From Rhizobium sp. Q54 (GTDB lineage: Bacteria > Pseudomonadota > Alphaproteobacteria > Micropepsales > Micropepsaceae), in contig CAMAPL010000005.1 in the NCBI GenBank assembly GCA_945860165.1, positions 1 through 64,000 of the forward strand: DNA of 64,000 bases, in the 5' to 3' direction. The translations under genes were made by a program, and so were the position numbers. Position 1 is the first letter of the stretch. Every line of letters starts with the position of its first letter. Below, piece after piece: positions 54,480 through 62,342 of the stretch. The notes beneath the pieces are model-generated. The model was not told where the DNA came from. It worked only from the letters and a program-made list of their open reading frames with translations, and ran no database searches.

Positions 54480-55385
54480 ATGAGTAGTCCGGCCTTCGCC
54501 ATTCCGCCCGAACTGACCCGCGATACTGGCGCATGGCCGGGCGACGGCCCGATCCGCTTCGGCTCGGACGAACACAAGCGGCTGTACTGCAAGACGCTGC
54601 TGGACACCCACGATCCCTACAAGCCGGCGGTGCTGGACTGGCCCAAGCTGGAAGCCGAAGCTGAGAAGCGCATCACCGCGCTGCCGATCTGGGACATCGC
54701 GGTGCAGACCGAGAACAAGGCCGGCCTGAATGTCTGCACCTATGCCGAAGGCGTTCCCGATCCGCTGCTGCGCAAGGCCATCGAGCTGAACGGCTTTGAA
54801 GAACGCCGTCACCGCCATGTGCTGGCCAATCTGGTTACAGCCTATGGCATCAAGCTGGCACCCGAGCCGGTCTATGAAAAGCCCAAGGACCCGGAATGGT
54901 CCTTCATGGTCACCGGCTATAGCGAGTGTATCGACTCCTTCTTTGCCTTCGGCCTGTTCAAGGCCGCCAAGGACACCGGCTATTTCCCGCCCGAGCTGAT
55001 CCAGACCTTCGATCCGGTGGTGAATGAGGAAGCCCGCCACATCCTGTTCTTCGTGAACTGGATCGCCTGGCATCGCCGAAACATGCCGTTGTGGCGCCGC
55101 CCGTATTTCGAACTGAAGGTGCTCGCGGTCTGGATGTTCTTGGTCTATGAGCGCATCGGCATCGCCTCGGATGTGTCCAACGGCGAGCAGGACAATAATT
55201 TCACCATGAACGGCGCCGAACAGCTGGGCTCCGATGTCAATGTCGGCGAGTTAGTCGCCATCTGCCTGGCGGAGAATGACCGCCGCCTGGCGCCCTATGA
55301 CGTGCGCCTCAAGCGCCCGCGTTTTGTGCCCTTCATGGCGCGGATCGCTTTGAAGTTCATTGGTCCGAAGAAGAAAGCCGCCTGA
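54480..55385 (+). CDS. ferritin-like (putative diiron) protein A in hopanoid cluster
   Basis: The 301-residue protein is mostly helical and contains an E-x-x-H ferritin-like ligand set: E78 (QTENK), E108/H111 (GFEERRH), E149 (YSEC) and E184/H187 (NEEARH). It is preceded by a 106-base gap and followed one base later by its paralogue. No signal peptide or clear membrane helix is present. I do not recognise a named family. Diiron enzymes of this fold include desaturases, hydroxylases and oxygenases, so a modification of hopanoids is plausible but unproven. The paralogue has the same ligands at identical spacing (30, 38, 35 residues). Confidence 0.78.
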   Translation: MSSPAFAIPPELTRDTGAWPGDGPIRFGSDEHKRLYCKTLLDTHDPYKPAVLDWPKLEAEAEKRITALPIWDIAVQTENKAGLNVCTYAEGVPDPLLRKAIELNGFEERRHRHVLANLVTAYGIKLAPEPVYEKPKDPEWSFMVTGYSECIDSFFAFGLFKAAKDTGYFPPELIQTFDPVVNEEARHILFFVNWIAWHRRNMPLWRRPYFELKVLAVWMFLVYERIGIASDVSNGEQDNNFTMNGAEQLGSDVNVGELVAICLAENDRRLAPYDVRLKRPRFVPFMARIALKFIGPKKKAA

Positions 55386-55386
55386 T

Positions 55387-56235
55387 ATGAAAATCGGATC
55401 GCCGGAACATCGCGACACCTTCTGCAAGCATTTCATGCAGACCTATACGGAGTTCGATCCCGATACGCTGCCCTGGCCGGACCTGGATGAAGAGGCGCTG
55501 CGGCGCCTGAAGTCCGTGCCCTTCTGGGAAGAAGTTTTCTATACCGAGCGCCGGGCCGGCGCGATCGTCGCCGAATTCGTCAAGGCCGTGAAAGATCCGG
55601 TGATGAAGGAAGCGGTGGCGCTGCAGGGCTTCGAGGAAGCCCGTCACGCCAAGCTGATCCGGGTGATGATCGAGAAATACGGCATTGATGCCACTGAACG
55701 TCCGGTGGAAGACGTCAGCGACAATGTCGAAACCCGCTTCAAGGATTTCGGCTTCGGCGAATGCATGGATTCTTTCCTGGGCTTCGGCGTCTTCAAGATT
55801 GCCATGCAGTCGCAGTTCCTGCCCAAGGAGATGTTCTCCATCTTCGAAACTCTGATGTACGAGGAAACTCGTCACATCGTCTTCTTCGTCAACTGGATGG
55901 CTTACAATCAGGCGCAGAAGGGGTTCCTGGCGCGCGTGATGCTGCCGCTGACCGATTTTCGCTATTACATGCGCGCCCTGGGCCGCATGGTCGGCACCGC
56001 CAAGCGCGGCAAGGATATGAACGACGGCAAGGAATTCAGCGCCACACAGGCATCAGTATTCCTGGACGGCTTCATCTTCCGCCGCTTCCTGGAAGACTGC
56101 TATTCCGAGAATCGCCGCCGCATGGGCGCCTTCGATCAGGACTTGCTGCGTCCCAGCTTCTTGCCTCAGCTGGCCGAAACCGCGCTGGGTGCCATGCGCC
56201 TGTGGAGCTTCCGCGCCAAGTCGCTTCCTGCCTGA
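55387..56235 (+). CDS. ferritin-like (putative diiron) protein B in hopanoid cluster
   Basis: The 282-residue paralogue of the preceding gene keeps the ligands E54 (YTERR), E84/H87 (GFEEARH), E125 (GFGEC) and E160/H163 (YEETRH), with the helix FFVNWMAYN after the last one, as in protein A (FFVNWIAWH). The N-terminus is shorter, lacking the first 20 residues of A. Together the two genes form a tandem duplication that diverged but kept every presumed metal ligand. It overlaps hpnL's ATG (TGATG at 56233). Function unknown; a role in hopanoid tailoring is inferred from position only. Confidence 0.78.
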   Translation: MKIGSPEHRDTFCKHFMQTYTEFDPDTLPWPDLDEEALRRLKSVPFWEEVFYTERRAGAIVAEFVKAVKDPVMKEAVALQGFEEARHAKLIRVMIEKYGIDATERPVEDVSDNVETRFKDFGFGECMDSFLGFGVFKIAMQSQFLPKEMFSIFETLMYEETRHIVFFVNWMAYNQAQKGFLARVMLPLTDFRYYMRALGRMVGTAKRGKDMNDGKEFSATQASVFLDGFIFRRFLEDCYSENRRRMGAFDQDLLRPSFLPQLAETALGAMRLWSFRAKSLPA

Positions 56236-57215
56236 TGAAGTGGGGAGTTACCCTTGCGCTGTTGGCCGGAGTGATCGCGGCGGTCTATCTGGCTTGGTCG
56301 ATCGGCTTTGACCCGGTGCTTGACGCCGTCGCCCGCGCCGGCTTTGGCGGCCTGGCGCTGCTCTGCATTTATGCCGCGATCGTCTTCATCAGCCTGGCCT
56401 ATGCCTGGTATTTTCTGATACCGCCGGCTGAGCGCGGGCGGTTGTGGAATTTCTACATCGCCCGGCTGGTGCGCGATTCCATCGCCGAAATCTCGCCCTT
56501 CTCGCCGGTGGGCGGTATGGTGGCGGCGGCGCGCCTGATGATTCTCAAACGCATGACGCCCGGCTATGCCGCGGCTTCGGTGGCGGCGGACGCCACCACC
56601 GAAGCCATGGCGCAAGTGGTGTTTCTGGCCTTCGGGCTGGGCATGGGTCTGACCCAGTTCCGCAACATGGAAGGCGCCGGGCCGCTGACTCTGGCCATGA
56701 TCGCCATGCTGCTGCTGGCGGTGCCAGGCATCGCACTACTGATTTTCCTGCAGAAGCGCGGCGCCGGTTTTGCCGAACGCATCGCCCGCCGTTTTTTCCC
56801 CCGGATGAACCAGGGCGTTTCATTCCACCAGGTGATTGTCGAACTCTACAGTTCGCCGTCGCGATTGGCGACATCAGCGGGTTGGCATCTGGTCGCCTGG
56901 ATCGGCGCAGGCGGCGGCACCTTCATCGCCTTCCGCCTGGTGGGCGGTGAGATCAGCCTGCTCAACGCCATCGCGCTGGAAGCCCTGCTGTGCACGCTTC
57001 GAAGCATCGCCGCGCCCGTGCCCGCCGCCATCGGCGTGCAGGAATGGGGTTATGCCATGCTGGCGCCGCTGTTCGGCCTACCCGCCGAGATGGGCCTGGC
57101 GGTGTCGCTGCTCAAGCGGGCGCGCGAAATTGTGCTGGGCGTGCCGGCGCTGCTTTACTGGCAGGGTTTCGAAGGCCGCAAGGCATTTGCCTCCAGCGAG
57201 GGCGGCAATGTCTGA
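56235..57215 (+). CDS. hpnL: hopanoid-associated membrane protein HpnL
   Basis: The 326-residue integral membrane protein has about eight hydrophobic segments and belongs to the lysylphosphatidylglycerol synthase-type transmembrane (UPF0104) family. Characteristic parts are RDSIAEISPFSPVGGM and RSIAAPVPAAIGVQEWGY. HpnL homologues are proposed to move or assist hopanoid intermediates across the membrane; the role is not firm. The start overlaps the upstream stop, and the stop overlaps the hpnA ATG. Confidence 0.88.
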   Translation: MKWGVTLALLAGVIAAVYLAWSIGFDPVLDAVARAGFGGLALLCIYAAIVFISLAYAWYFLIPPAERGRLWNFYIARLVRDSIAEISPFSPVGGMVAAARLMILKRMTPGYAAASVAADATTEAMAQVVFLAFGLGMGLTQFRNMEGAGPLTLAMIAMLLLAVPGIALLIFLQKRGAGFAERIARRFFPRMNQGVSFHQVIVELYSSPSRLATSAGWHLVAWIGAGGGTFIAFRLVGGEISLLNAIALEALLCTLRSIAAPVPAAIGVQEWGYAMLAPLFGLPAEMGLAVSLLKRAREIVLGVPALLYWQGFEGRKAFASSEGGNV

Positions 57216-58212
57216 CATCGCGCTGGTCACCGGGGCGTCCGGTTTTGTCGGCTCCGCCGTGGCCCGCGCCCTGGTGGCGCGCGGGATGCATGTGCGGGTG
57301 TTGATGCGGCCCACGGCTTCCCGAAGCAATATCGCGGGCATGGAGTGCGAGCCGGTGGCCGGCGACATGCGAGACGCGGACTCCATGACGGCGGCGCTGA
57401 AAGGGGCGCGCTATCTCTTTCATGTCGCGGCTGACTATCGCCTCTGGGCGCGCGATCCGGGCGAGATCGAACGCAACAATCTCAAAGGTGCACAGGCCTC
57501 GATGGGCGCGGCGCTGACATGCGGTGTCGAGAAGGTGATCTACACCTCCTCGGTGGCCGCTCTGAAGCCGGGCGATGCGGCGGTGGACGAGAGCTCTCGC
57601 CATACGCCGCAAAGCGTGATTGGCGCTTACAAACGCAGCAAGCTGGTGGCTGAGCGCGAAGTCGAGCGCCTGATTGCCGAGGAAAATCTGCCCGCCGTGA
57701 TCGTGGCGCCGTCCACCCCCATCGGCTCGCGCGACATCAAACCGACGCCTACGGGGCGTATCATCGTCGAAGCCGCCACCGGGCGCATTCCAGCCTTTGT
57801 CGATACCGGCCTCAACCTGGTGCATGTTGACGATGTGGCGCAGGGCCATCTGCTGGCGCTCGACAAGGGCAAGATCGGCGAAAATTACATTCTGGGCGGC
57901 GAAGACGTGTCGCTGGAAGCGATGCTGGCCAACATCGCCGCTTTGTCGGGCCGCAAGGCGCCGACCATCAAGCTGCCGCGCGGACCGTTGTTTCCCCTCG
58001 CCTGGGGCGCCGAGTTCGTCGCCCGCCTCACCGGCAAGGAACCGTTCCTCACCGCCGATGCTTTGAGAATGTCGCGCTATCGCATGTTTTTTTCCTCGGA
58101 AAAGGCGAAACGCGAGCTTGGCTATACCGCGCGCCCCTATCGCGAAGGGCTTGCGGATGCGCTGGGCTGGTTCTCTCAGAATGGCTATCTGTCGAAGGAA
58201 GTCCGGCGATGA
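57208..58212 (+). CDS. hpnA: hopanoid-associated sugar epimerase-like HpnA
   Basis: The 334-residue extended SDR has VTGASGFVGSAVAR, the active-site YKRSK (with YTSSV before it), and the substrate domain typical of dihydroflavonol reductases/NAD-dependent epimerases. HpnA occurs in many hopanoid clusters but its biochemical function is unknown. It overlaps hpnL by 8 bases and hpnB by 4 (ATGA). Confidence 0.92.
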   Translation: MSDIALVTGASGFVGSAVARALVARGMHVRVLMRPTASRSNIAGMECEPVAGDMRDADSMTAALKGARYLFHVAADYRLWARDPGEIERNNLKGAQASMGAALTCGVEKVIYTSSVAALKPGDAAVDESSRHTPQSVIGAYKRSKLVAEREVERLIAEENLPAVIVAPSTPIGSRDIKPTPTGRIIVEAATGRIPAFVDTGLNLVHVDDVAQGHLLALDKGKIGENYILGGEDVSLEAMLANIAALSGRKAPTIKLPRGPLFPLAWGAEFVARLTGKEPFLTADALRMSRYRMFFSSEKAKRELGYTARPYREGLADALGWFSQNGYLSKEVRR

Positions 58213-59357
58213 TCGCGGGTATCCTGTTCGGTTTCGTGCCGTTGGTGGTATGGCTGTACTTGCTGCTGTTCCACAAGGGCTTCTGGCTGCTGCGCGAACG
58301 CGACACCATAGCCGTCCGCGATCCTGACCGCTGGCCGGCGGTTGTCGCGGTGGTGCCGGCGCGCAACGAGGCCGATGTAATCCAGCGTAGCATCGGCAGC
58401 CTGATCGCGCAGGACTATCCGGGCGAATTTCATATCGTGCTGGTGGATGACCAGTCCGATGACGGCACCGGCGATCTGGCCCGCGCCCTGAATTCGCCAC
58501 GCCTGACGGTACTCAGCGGTGCGCCGCGGTCCGGGGGCTGGACCGATAAATTATGGGCGATGAGTCAGGGCAGCGATCACGCGCGCGCGAAGACGGCGGA
58601 ATTCCTCTGGTTCACCGATGCTGACATCACGCACAGCCCGGAGAATCTCAGCCGGCTGGTGGCGCGGGCCCAGGAGGGTGACAAGGTGCTGGTCTCGCTG
58701 ATGGCGCGGCTGTCGTGCAAGACCACGGCCGAGCATTTCCTGATCCCCGCCTTCGTCTTTTTCTTCGACATGCTGTTTCCCTTCGGCGCGGTCAACGATC
58801 CCCAGTCGAAGGTCGCGGCGGCGGCGGGCGGCTGCATGCTGGCGCGCCGCACCGCGCTGGAACAGGCGGGCGGCATCGCCGCCATCCGTCACAACATCAT
58901 CGACGATTGTGCCCTGGCACAGGTGATGAAACGGCAGGGACCGATCTGGCTGGGTCTCACTGACCGCGCTCTCAGCATCCGTCCCTATGAACATCTTGTC
59001 GACATCCGCCAGATGGTGTCGCGTTCGGCTTATGCGCAGCTGGGTTATTCGCCGCTGCTGCTGACAGGAACCCTGCTGGGACTGGTGCTGGTCTATATCG
59101 CGCCGGTGATGACGGCGCTGTTTGCCTGGGGCATTTCCCAGCTTGCCGGATGGTTAGGCTGGCTCATCATGGCGGTGATGTTCCAGCCCATCCTGCGCTT
59201 CTATCGCCTGTCGCCGCTCTGGGGCGCTGCCTTGCCTCTGATCGGCGCTTTCTATGCTGCCTTCACGCTGGAATCGGCGATGCAATGCTGGCTGGGCCGT
59301 GGCGGCATGTGGAAAGGCCGCGTGCAGGCCGATGCCGGAAAGGGGGGCGGCCTATGA
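58209..59357 (+). CDS. hpnB: hopanoid-associated glycosyltransferase HpnB
   Basis: The 382-residue family 2 glycosyltransferase has an N-terminal membrane helix (GILFGFVPLVVWLYLLLFH), VDDQSDDGTG, TDADITHSPENLSRL, and C-terminal membrane helices. In HpnB homologues the acceptor is not established. The gene overlaps both neighbours by four bases (ATGA). Confidence 0.92.
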   Translation: MIAGILFGFVPLVVWLYLLLFHKGFWLLRERDTIAVRDPDRWPAVVAVVPARNEADVIQRSIGSLIAQDYPGEFHIVLVDDQSDDGTGDLARALNSPRLTVLSGAPRSGGWTDKLWAMSQGSDHARAKTAEFLWFTDADITHSPENLSRLVARAQEGDKVLVSLMARLSCKTTAEHFLIPAFVFFFDMLFPFGAVNDPQSKVAAAAGGCMLARRTALEQAGGIAAIRHNIIDDCALAQVMKRQGPIWLGLTDRALSIRPYEHLVDIRQMVSRSAYAQLGYSPLLLTGTLLGLVLVYIAPVMTALFAWGISQLAGWLGWLIMAVMFQPILRFYRLSPLWGAALPLIGAFYAAFTLESAMQCWLGRGGMWKGRVQADAGKGGGL

Positions 59358-60205
59358 ATAAGGTCGCCGAACTCCAGTCGGGCAAGGGCCACAAGGACGA
59401 GAATTTTCCTGTCGCGTCGATCCTGATCGCGCCCAAGTATCGCCAGCCGGTGCTGGCCTTCTATCATTTCGTGCGCGCCGCTGATGATGTCTCCGACAAT
59501 CCGTCCGCCACCGCGGAGGAAAAACTGGCGCTGCTGGAACAGATGCGCGCAAGCCTGACAGGCGAGAGCGACGTGGTGGCCGAAGGCGTGAACTTGCGCA
59601 CGGTACTGGCGGAACGGGGCTTGTCGGCGGTTCATGCGCTGGACCTGCTGGAAGCGTTCCGCCGCGACTGCACAAAGTTGCGCTATCGGGATTGGGACGA
59701 ACTGATCGATTATTGCCGCTACAGCGCCATGCCGGTCGGCCGTTTCGTGCTGGATGTCCATGGCGAATCGCAATGCCTGTGGCCCGCCAATGACGCGCTG
59801 TGCGCCGCTCTGCAGGTCATCAATCACCTGCAGGATTGCGGCAAGGATTATCGCGAGCTGGACCGGGTTTATATTCCCGCGCCATTGCTGGCCGCCGCCG
59901 GTGTCGATGTCACGGCGCTGGGCGAGGACAAGGCCAATCTGGCGCTGGCGGGGGTGATCTCAAACCTGGCCCGCCGCAATGCCGCGCTGCTGTACGCATC
60001 GCGTCCCTTCTCGCGCGCCATCCGCGATGGCCGCCTTGCGCTGGAGGTTGATCTAATCCAAACCCTGGCCGACGATCTGAATACTATGCTGATGAACCGC
60101 GATCCGCTGTCGCAGGCCGTGCACCATTCCAAGATGAATGTGGCGGTGCTGTTCCTGAAACGCTTTCCTTCCTTCGCGCTGATGCGCCTGAGACGTCTCA
60201 AATGA
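59354..60205 (+). CDS. hpnC: hydroxysqualene synthase HpnC
   Basis: The 283-residue trans-prenyltransferase-like protein has ENFPVASILI, the first acidic motif FVRAADDVSDN and the second region INHLQDCGKDYRELDRVYIP. In characterised systems HpnC converts presqualene diphosphate (from HpnD) to hydroxysqualene. The ATG at 59354 overlaps the hpnB stop. Confidence 0.94.
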   Translation: MNKVAELQSGKGHKDENFPVASILIAPKYRQPVLAFYHFVRAADDVSDNPSATAEEKLALLEQMRASLTGESDVVAEGVNLRTVLAERGLSAVHALDLLEAFRRDCTKLRYRDWDELIDYCRYSAMPVGRFVLDVHGESQCLWPANDALCAALQVINHLQDCGKDYRELDRVYIPAPLLAAAGVDVTALGEDKANLALAGVISNLARRNAALLYASRPFSRAIRDGRLALEVDLIQTLADDLNTMLMNRDPLSQAVHHSKMNVAVLFLKRFPSFALMRLRRLK

Positions 60206-61056
60206 CAAACGCAGAAAATCTTAGTGGGGCCGCCGCTGCCGCCGTGCAAAAGAAAGCTGTCGGCAGCTCTTTCTATCTCGCCATGCGGCTGATGCCGCGC
60301 GAGGAACGCGACGCCATGTTCGCCATCTATGCCTTTTGCCGCAAGGTGGACAACATTGCCGATAACGGCATCGGCACTCGTCCCGAGCGGCACGACAGGC
60401 TGGAGAAATGGCGCGCCGATCTCGCCGGACTGTATGCGGGCGCGAACCCGCCCCAGGTGCGTTTCCTGGCGACCGCGGTTGCGCAGTATGGCCTGCGGCT
60501 GGACGATTTCCTGGCCGTGCTGGACGGCATGGACATGGACGTGGCCGAGGACATCGTCGCGCCCGACCTCGCCGCCTTGGACCTGTATTGTGACCGTGTC
60601 GCCAGCGCGGTGGGGCGGCTGTCCATCAAGGTGTTCGGCATGGAGGAGGGACCGGGCTTCGACCTCGCGCATCATCTGGGCCGGGCGCTGCAACTGACCA
60701 ACATCCTGCGCGACATCGACGAAGACGCCGCCATCGGCCGCCTTTATCTGCCGCGCGAATATCTGCAGCAAGCCGGGATTACCGCTCTGGACCTCAAGGC
60801 CATTATCGCCACTCCCTGCATCGACGGCGTCTGCCGCCGCGTCGCCCTGCTGGCGCATCAGCATTATGCACAGGCCCAGCACATCCTGTCGGCGCGTCCC
60901 AAGGGGCGGATCAAGACGCCGCGCCTGATGGGGGCGGTCTATTCCGAGATTCTCAAAGCCAGTGAGACGCAGGGCTTTGCCGCGCCGCGCCGCCGCGTCT
61001 CGCTTCCCAAGCGCCGTCTGTTGTCGCTGGCGCTGCGCCAAGGACTCTTTCCGTGA
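60202..61056 (+). CDS. hpnD: presqualene diphosphate synthase HpnD
   Basis: The 284-residue enzyme is a paralogue of HpnC with FCRKVDNIADN and the second motif LTNILRDIDEDAAIGRLYLP. It condenses two farnesyl diphosphates to presqualene diphosphate. It overlaps hpnC (ATGA) and the hpnE GTG, so translation of the squalene-forming trio is coupled. Confidence 0.95.
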   Translation: MTNAENLSGAAAAAVQKKAVGSSFYLAMRLMPREERDAMFAIYAFCRKVDNIADNGIGTRPERHDRLEKWRADLAGLYAGANPPQVRFLATAVAQYGLRLDDFLAVLDGMDMDVAEDIVAPDLAALDLYCDRVASAVGRLSIKVFGMEEGPGFDLAHHLGRALQLTNILRDIDEDAAIGRLYLPREYLQQAGITALDLKAIIATPCIDGVCRRVALLAHQHYAQAQHILSARPKGRIKTPRLMGAVYSEILKASETQGFAAPRRRVSLPKRRLLSLALRQGLFP

Positions 61057-62333
61057 CAGGGAAGGCGCCCCGCGCGGGGAGCGCGCCGAAAGCTTACGTC
61101 ATCGGCGCCGGTCTTGCCGGCTTGTCCGCCGCCACCATCCTGGCGTCGCGCGGCGTGTCGGTCGAAGTGATCGAGGCGGCGGGGCAGGCGGGCGGGCGCT
61201 GTCGCTCCTATTTTGATGCCGCGCTGGACGGCGTGATCGACAATGGCAACCATCTGGTCCTGTCGGGCAACCGCGCGGTGCAGGATTATCTGCAGCGCAT
61301 CGGCGCGAAGAATGCGCTGGCCGGGCCGCCCCGCGCCGAATTCGCTTTTGTCGATCTCCAGGACGGGGCGCGCTGGATACTGCGTCCCAATGAGGGTTCT
61401 TTGCCTTACTGGATCACGTCGGAAAAGCGCCGCGTACCCGGCACCAAGGCGGTGGACTATCTGCACTACGCACCCTTGATGTGGGCGGGCCACAAGGCCC
61501 GCGTGGGCGGGGTGGTGCATGAGCGAGGGATCCTGTGGCAGCGGCTGATGCGGCCTTTCCTGCTGGCGGCGCTAAACACCGAACCCGAAGAATCCTCGGC
61601 GCATCTTGCCGGCAGGCTGCTGCGCGAGACTTTGGCGAAGGGCGGCCGCTTCTATCGCCCGCGCGTCGCCCATCCGACGCTGGCAGCGGCGTTCGTGACC
61701 CCGGCCCTGAAATATCTGAATGACCGGCAAGGGGTGCAGCGCCTTGGCACAAGATTGCGCGGTCTGGCACTGGGGCCACGCGAAGCTATGATGCTGGAAA
61801 TCGCTGATGCCAGTTTACCGGTGGGGCCGCGCGACGCGGTGGTGCTGGCGGTACCTCCTTGGGCGGCGTCCGACCTGATCCCGGGCCTGACCGTGCCCGA
61901 TGATTTCCGCGCCATCGTCAATGCGCATTTTAAGATGGCCGCGCCGCAGGGCGCGCCGGCCATGCTGGGGGTGATTGGTGGTACGGCGGAATGGATTTTC
62001 GCCTTTGACGACCGTATCTCGGTGACGGTGAGCAGCGCCGATGCCATCGTCGACCAGGATCGTGAAGACCTCGCCTCGCGCATCTGGGCCGATGTCGCCA
62101 AGGCCCTGAACATCACAGAGCCGATGCCCCCTTGGCAGATCGTCAAAGAAAAGCGCGCCACCTTCGCGGTCACGCCGCAACAGGATGCCCGCCGCCCGCA
62201 GCCGAAAACCCGTTGGCGCAACCTGTTCCTGGCCGGCGACTGGACCCAGACCGGCCTGCCGCCGACCATCGAAGGTGCCTTGCGCTCCGGCGAGACGGCG
62301 GCGGCTTTGGCGCTGCGCCACCTCGGCCTATAG
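61053..62333 (+). CDS. hpnE: squalene-forming flavoenzyme HpnE
   Basis: The 426-residue protein is an FAD amine-oxidase/desaturase-type enzyme: AYVIGAGLAGLSAATIL for the dinucleotide fold, EAAGQAGGRCRSY, and a C-terminal LFLAGDWTQTGLPPTIEGA signature. HpnE reduces hydroxysqualene to squalene with FAD. It starts at GTG 61053, overlapping the hpnD stop by four bases (GTGA). shc begins 9 bases after its stop. Confidence 0.94.
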   Translation: MTGKAPRAGSAPKAYVIGAGLAGLSAATILASRGVSVEVIEAAGQAGGRCRSYFDAALDGVIDNGNHLVLSGNRAVQDYLQRIGAKNALAGPPRAEFAFVDLQDGARWILRPNEGSLPYWITSEKRRVPGTKAVDYLHYAPLMWAGHKARVGGVVHERGILWQRLMRPFLLAALNTEPEESSAHLAGRLLRETLAKGGRFYRPRVAHPTLAAAFVTPALKYLNDRQGVQRLGTRLRGLALGPREAMMLEIADASLPVGPRDAVVLAVPPWAASDLIPGLTVPDDFRAIVNAHFKMAAPQGAPAMLGVIGGTAEWIFAFDDRISVTVSSADAIVDQDREDLASRIWADVAKALNITEPMPPWQIVKEKRATFAVTPQQDARRPQPKTRWRNLFLAGDWTQTGLPPTIEGALRSGETAAALALRHLGL

Positions 62334-62342
62334 TTGCCTGCT

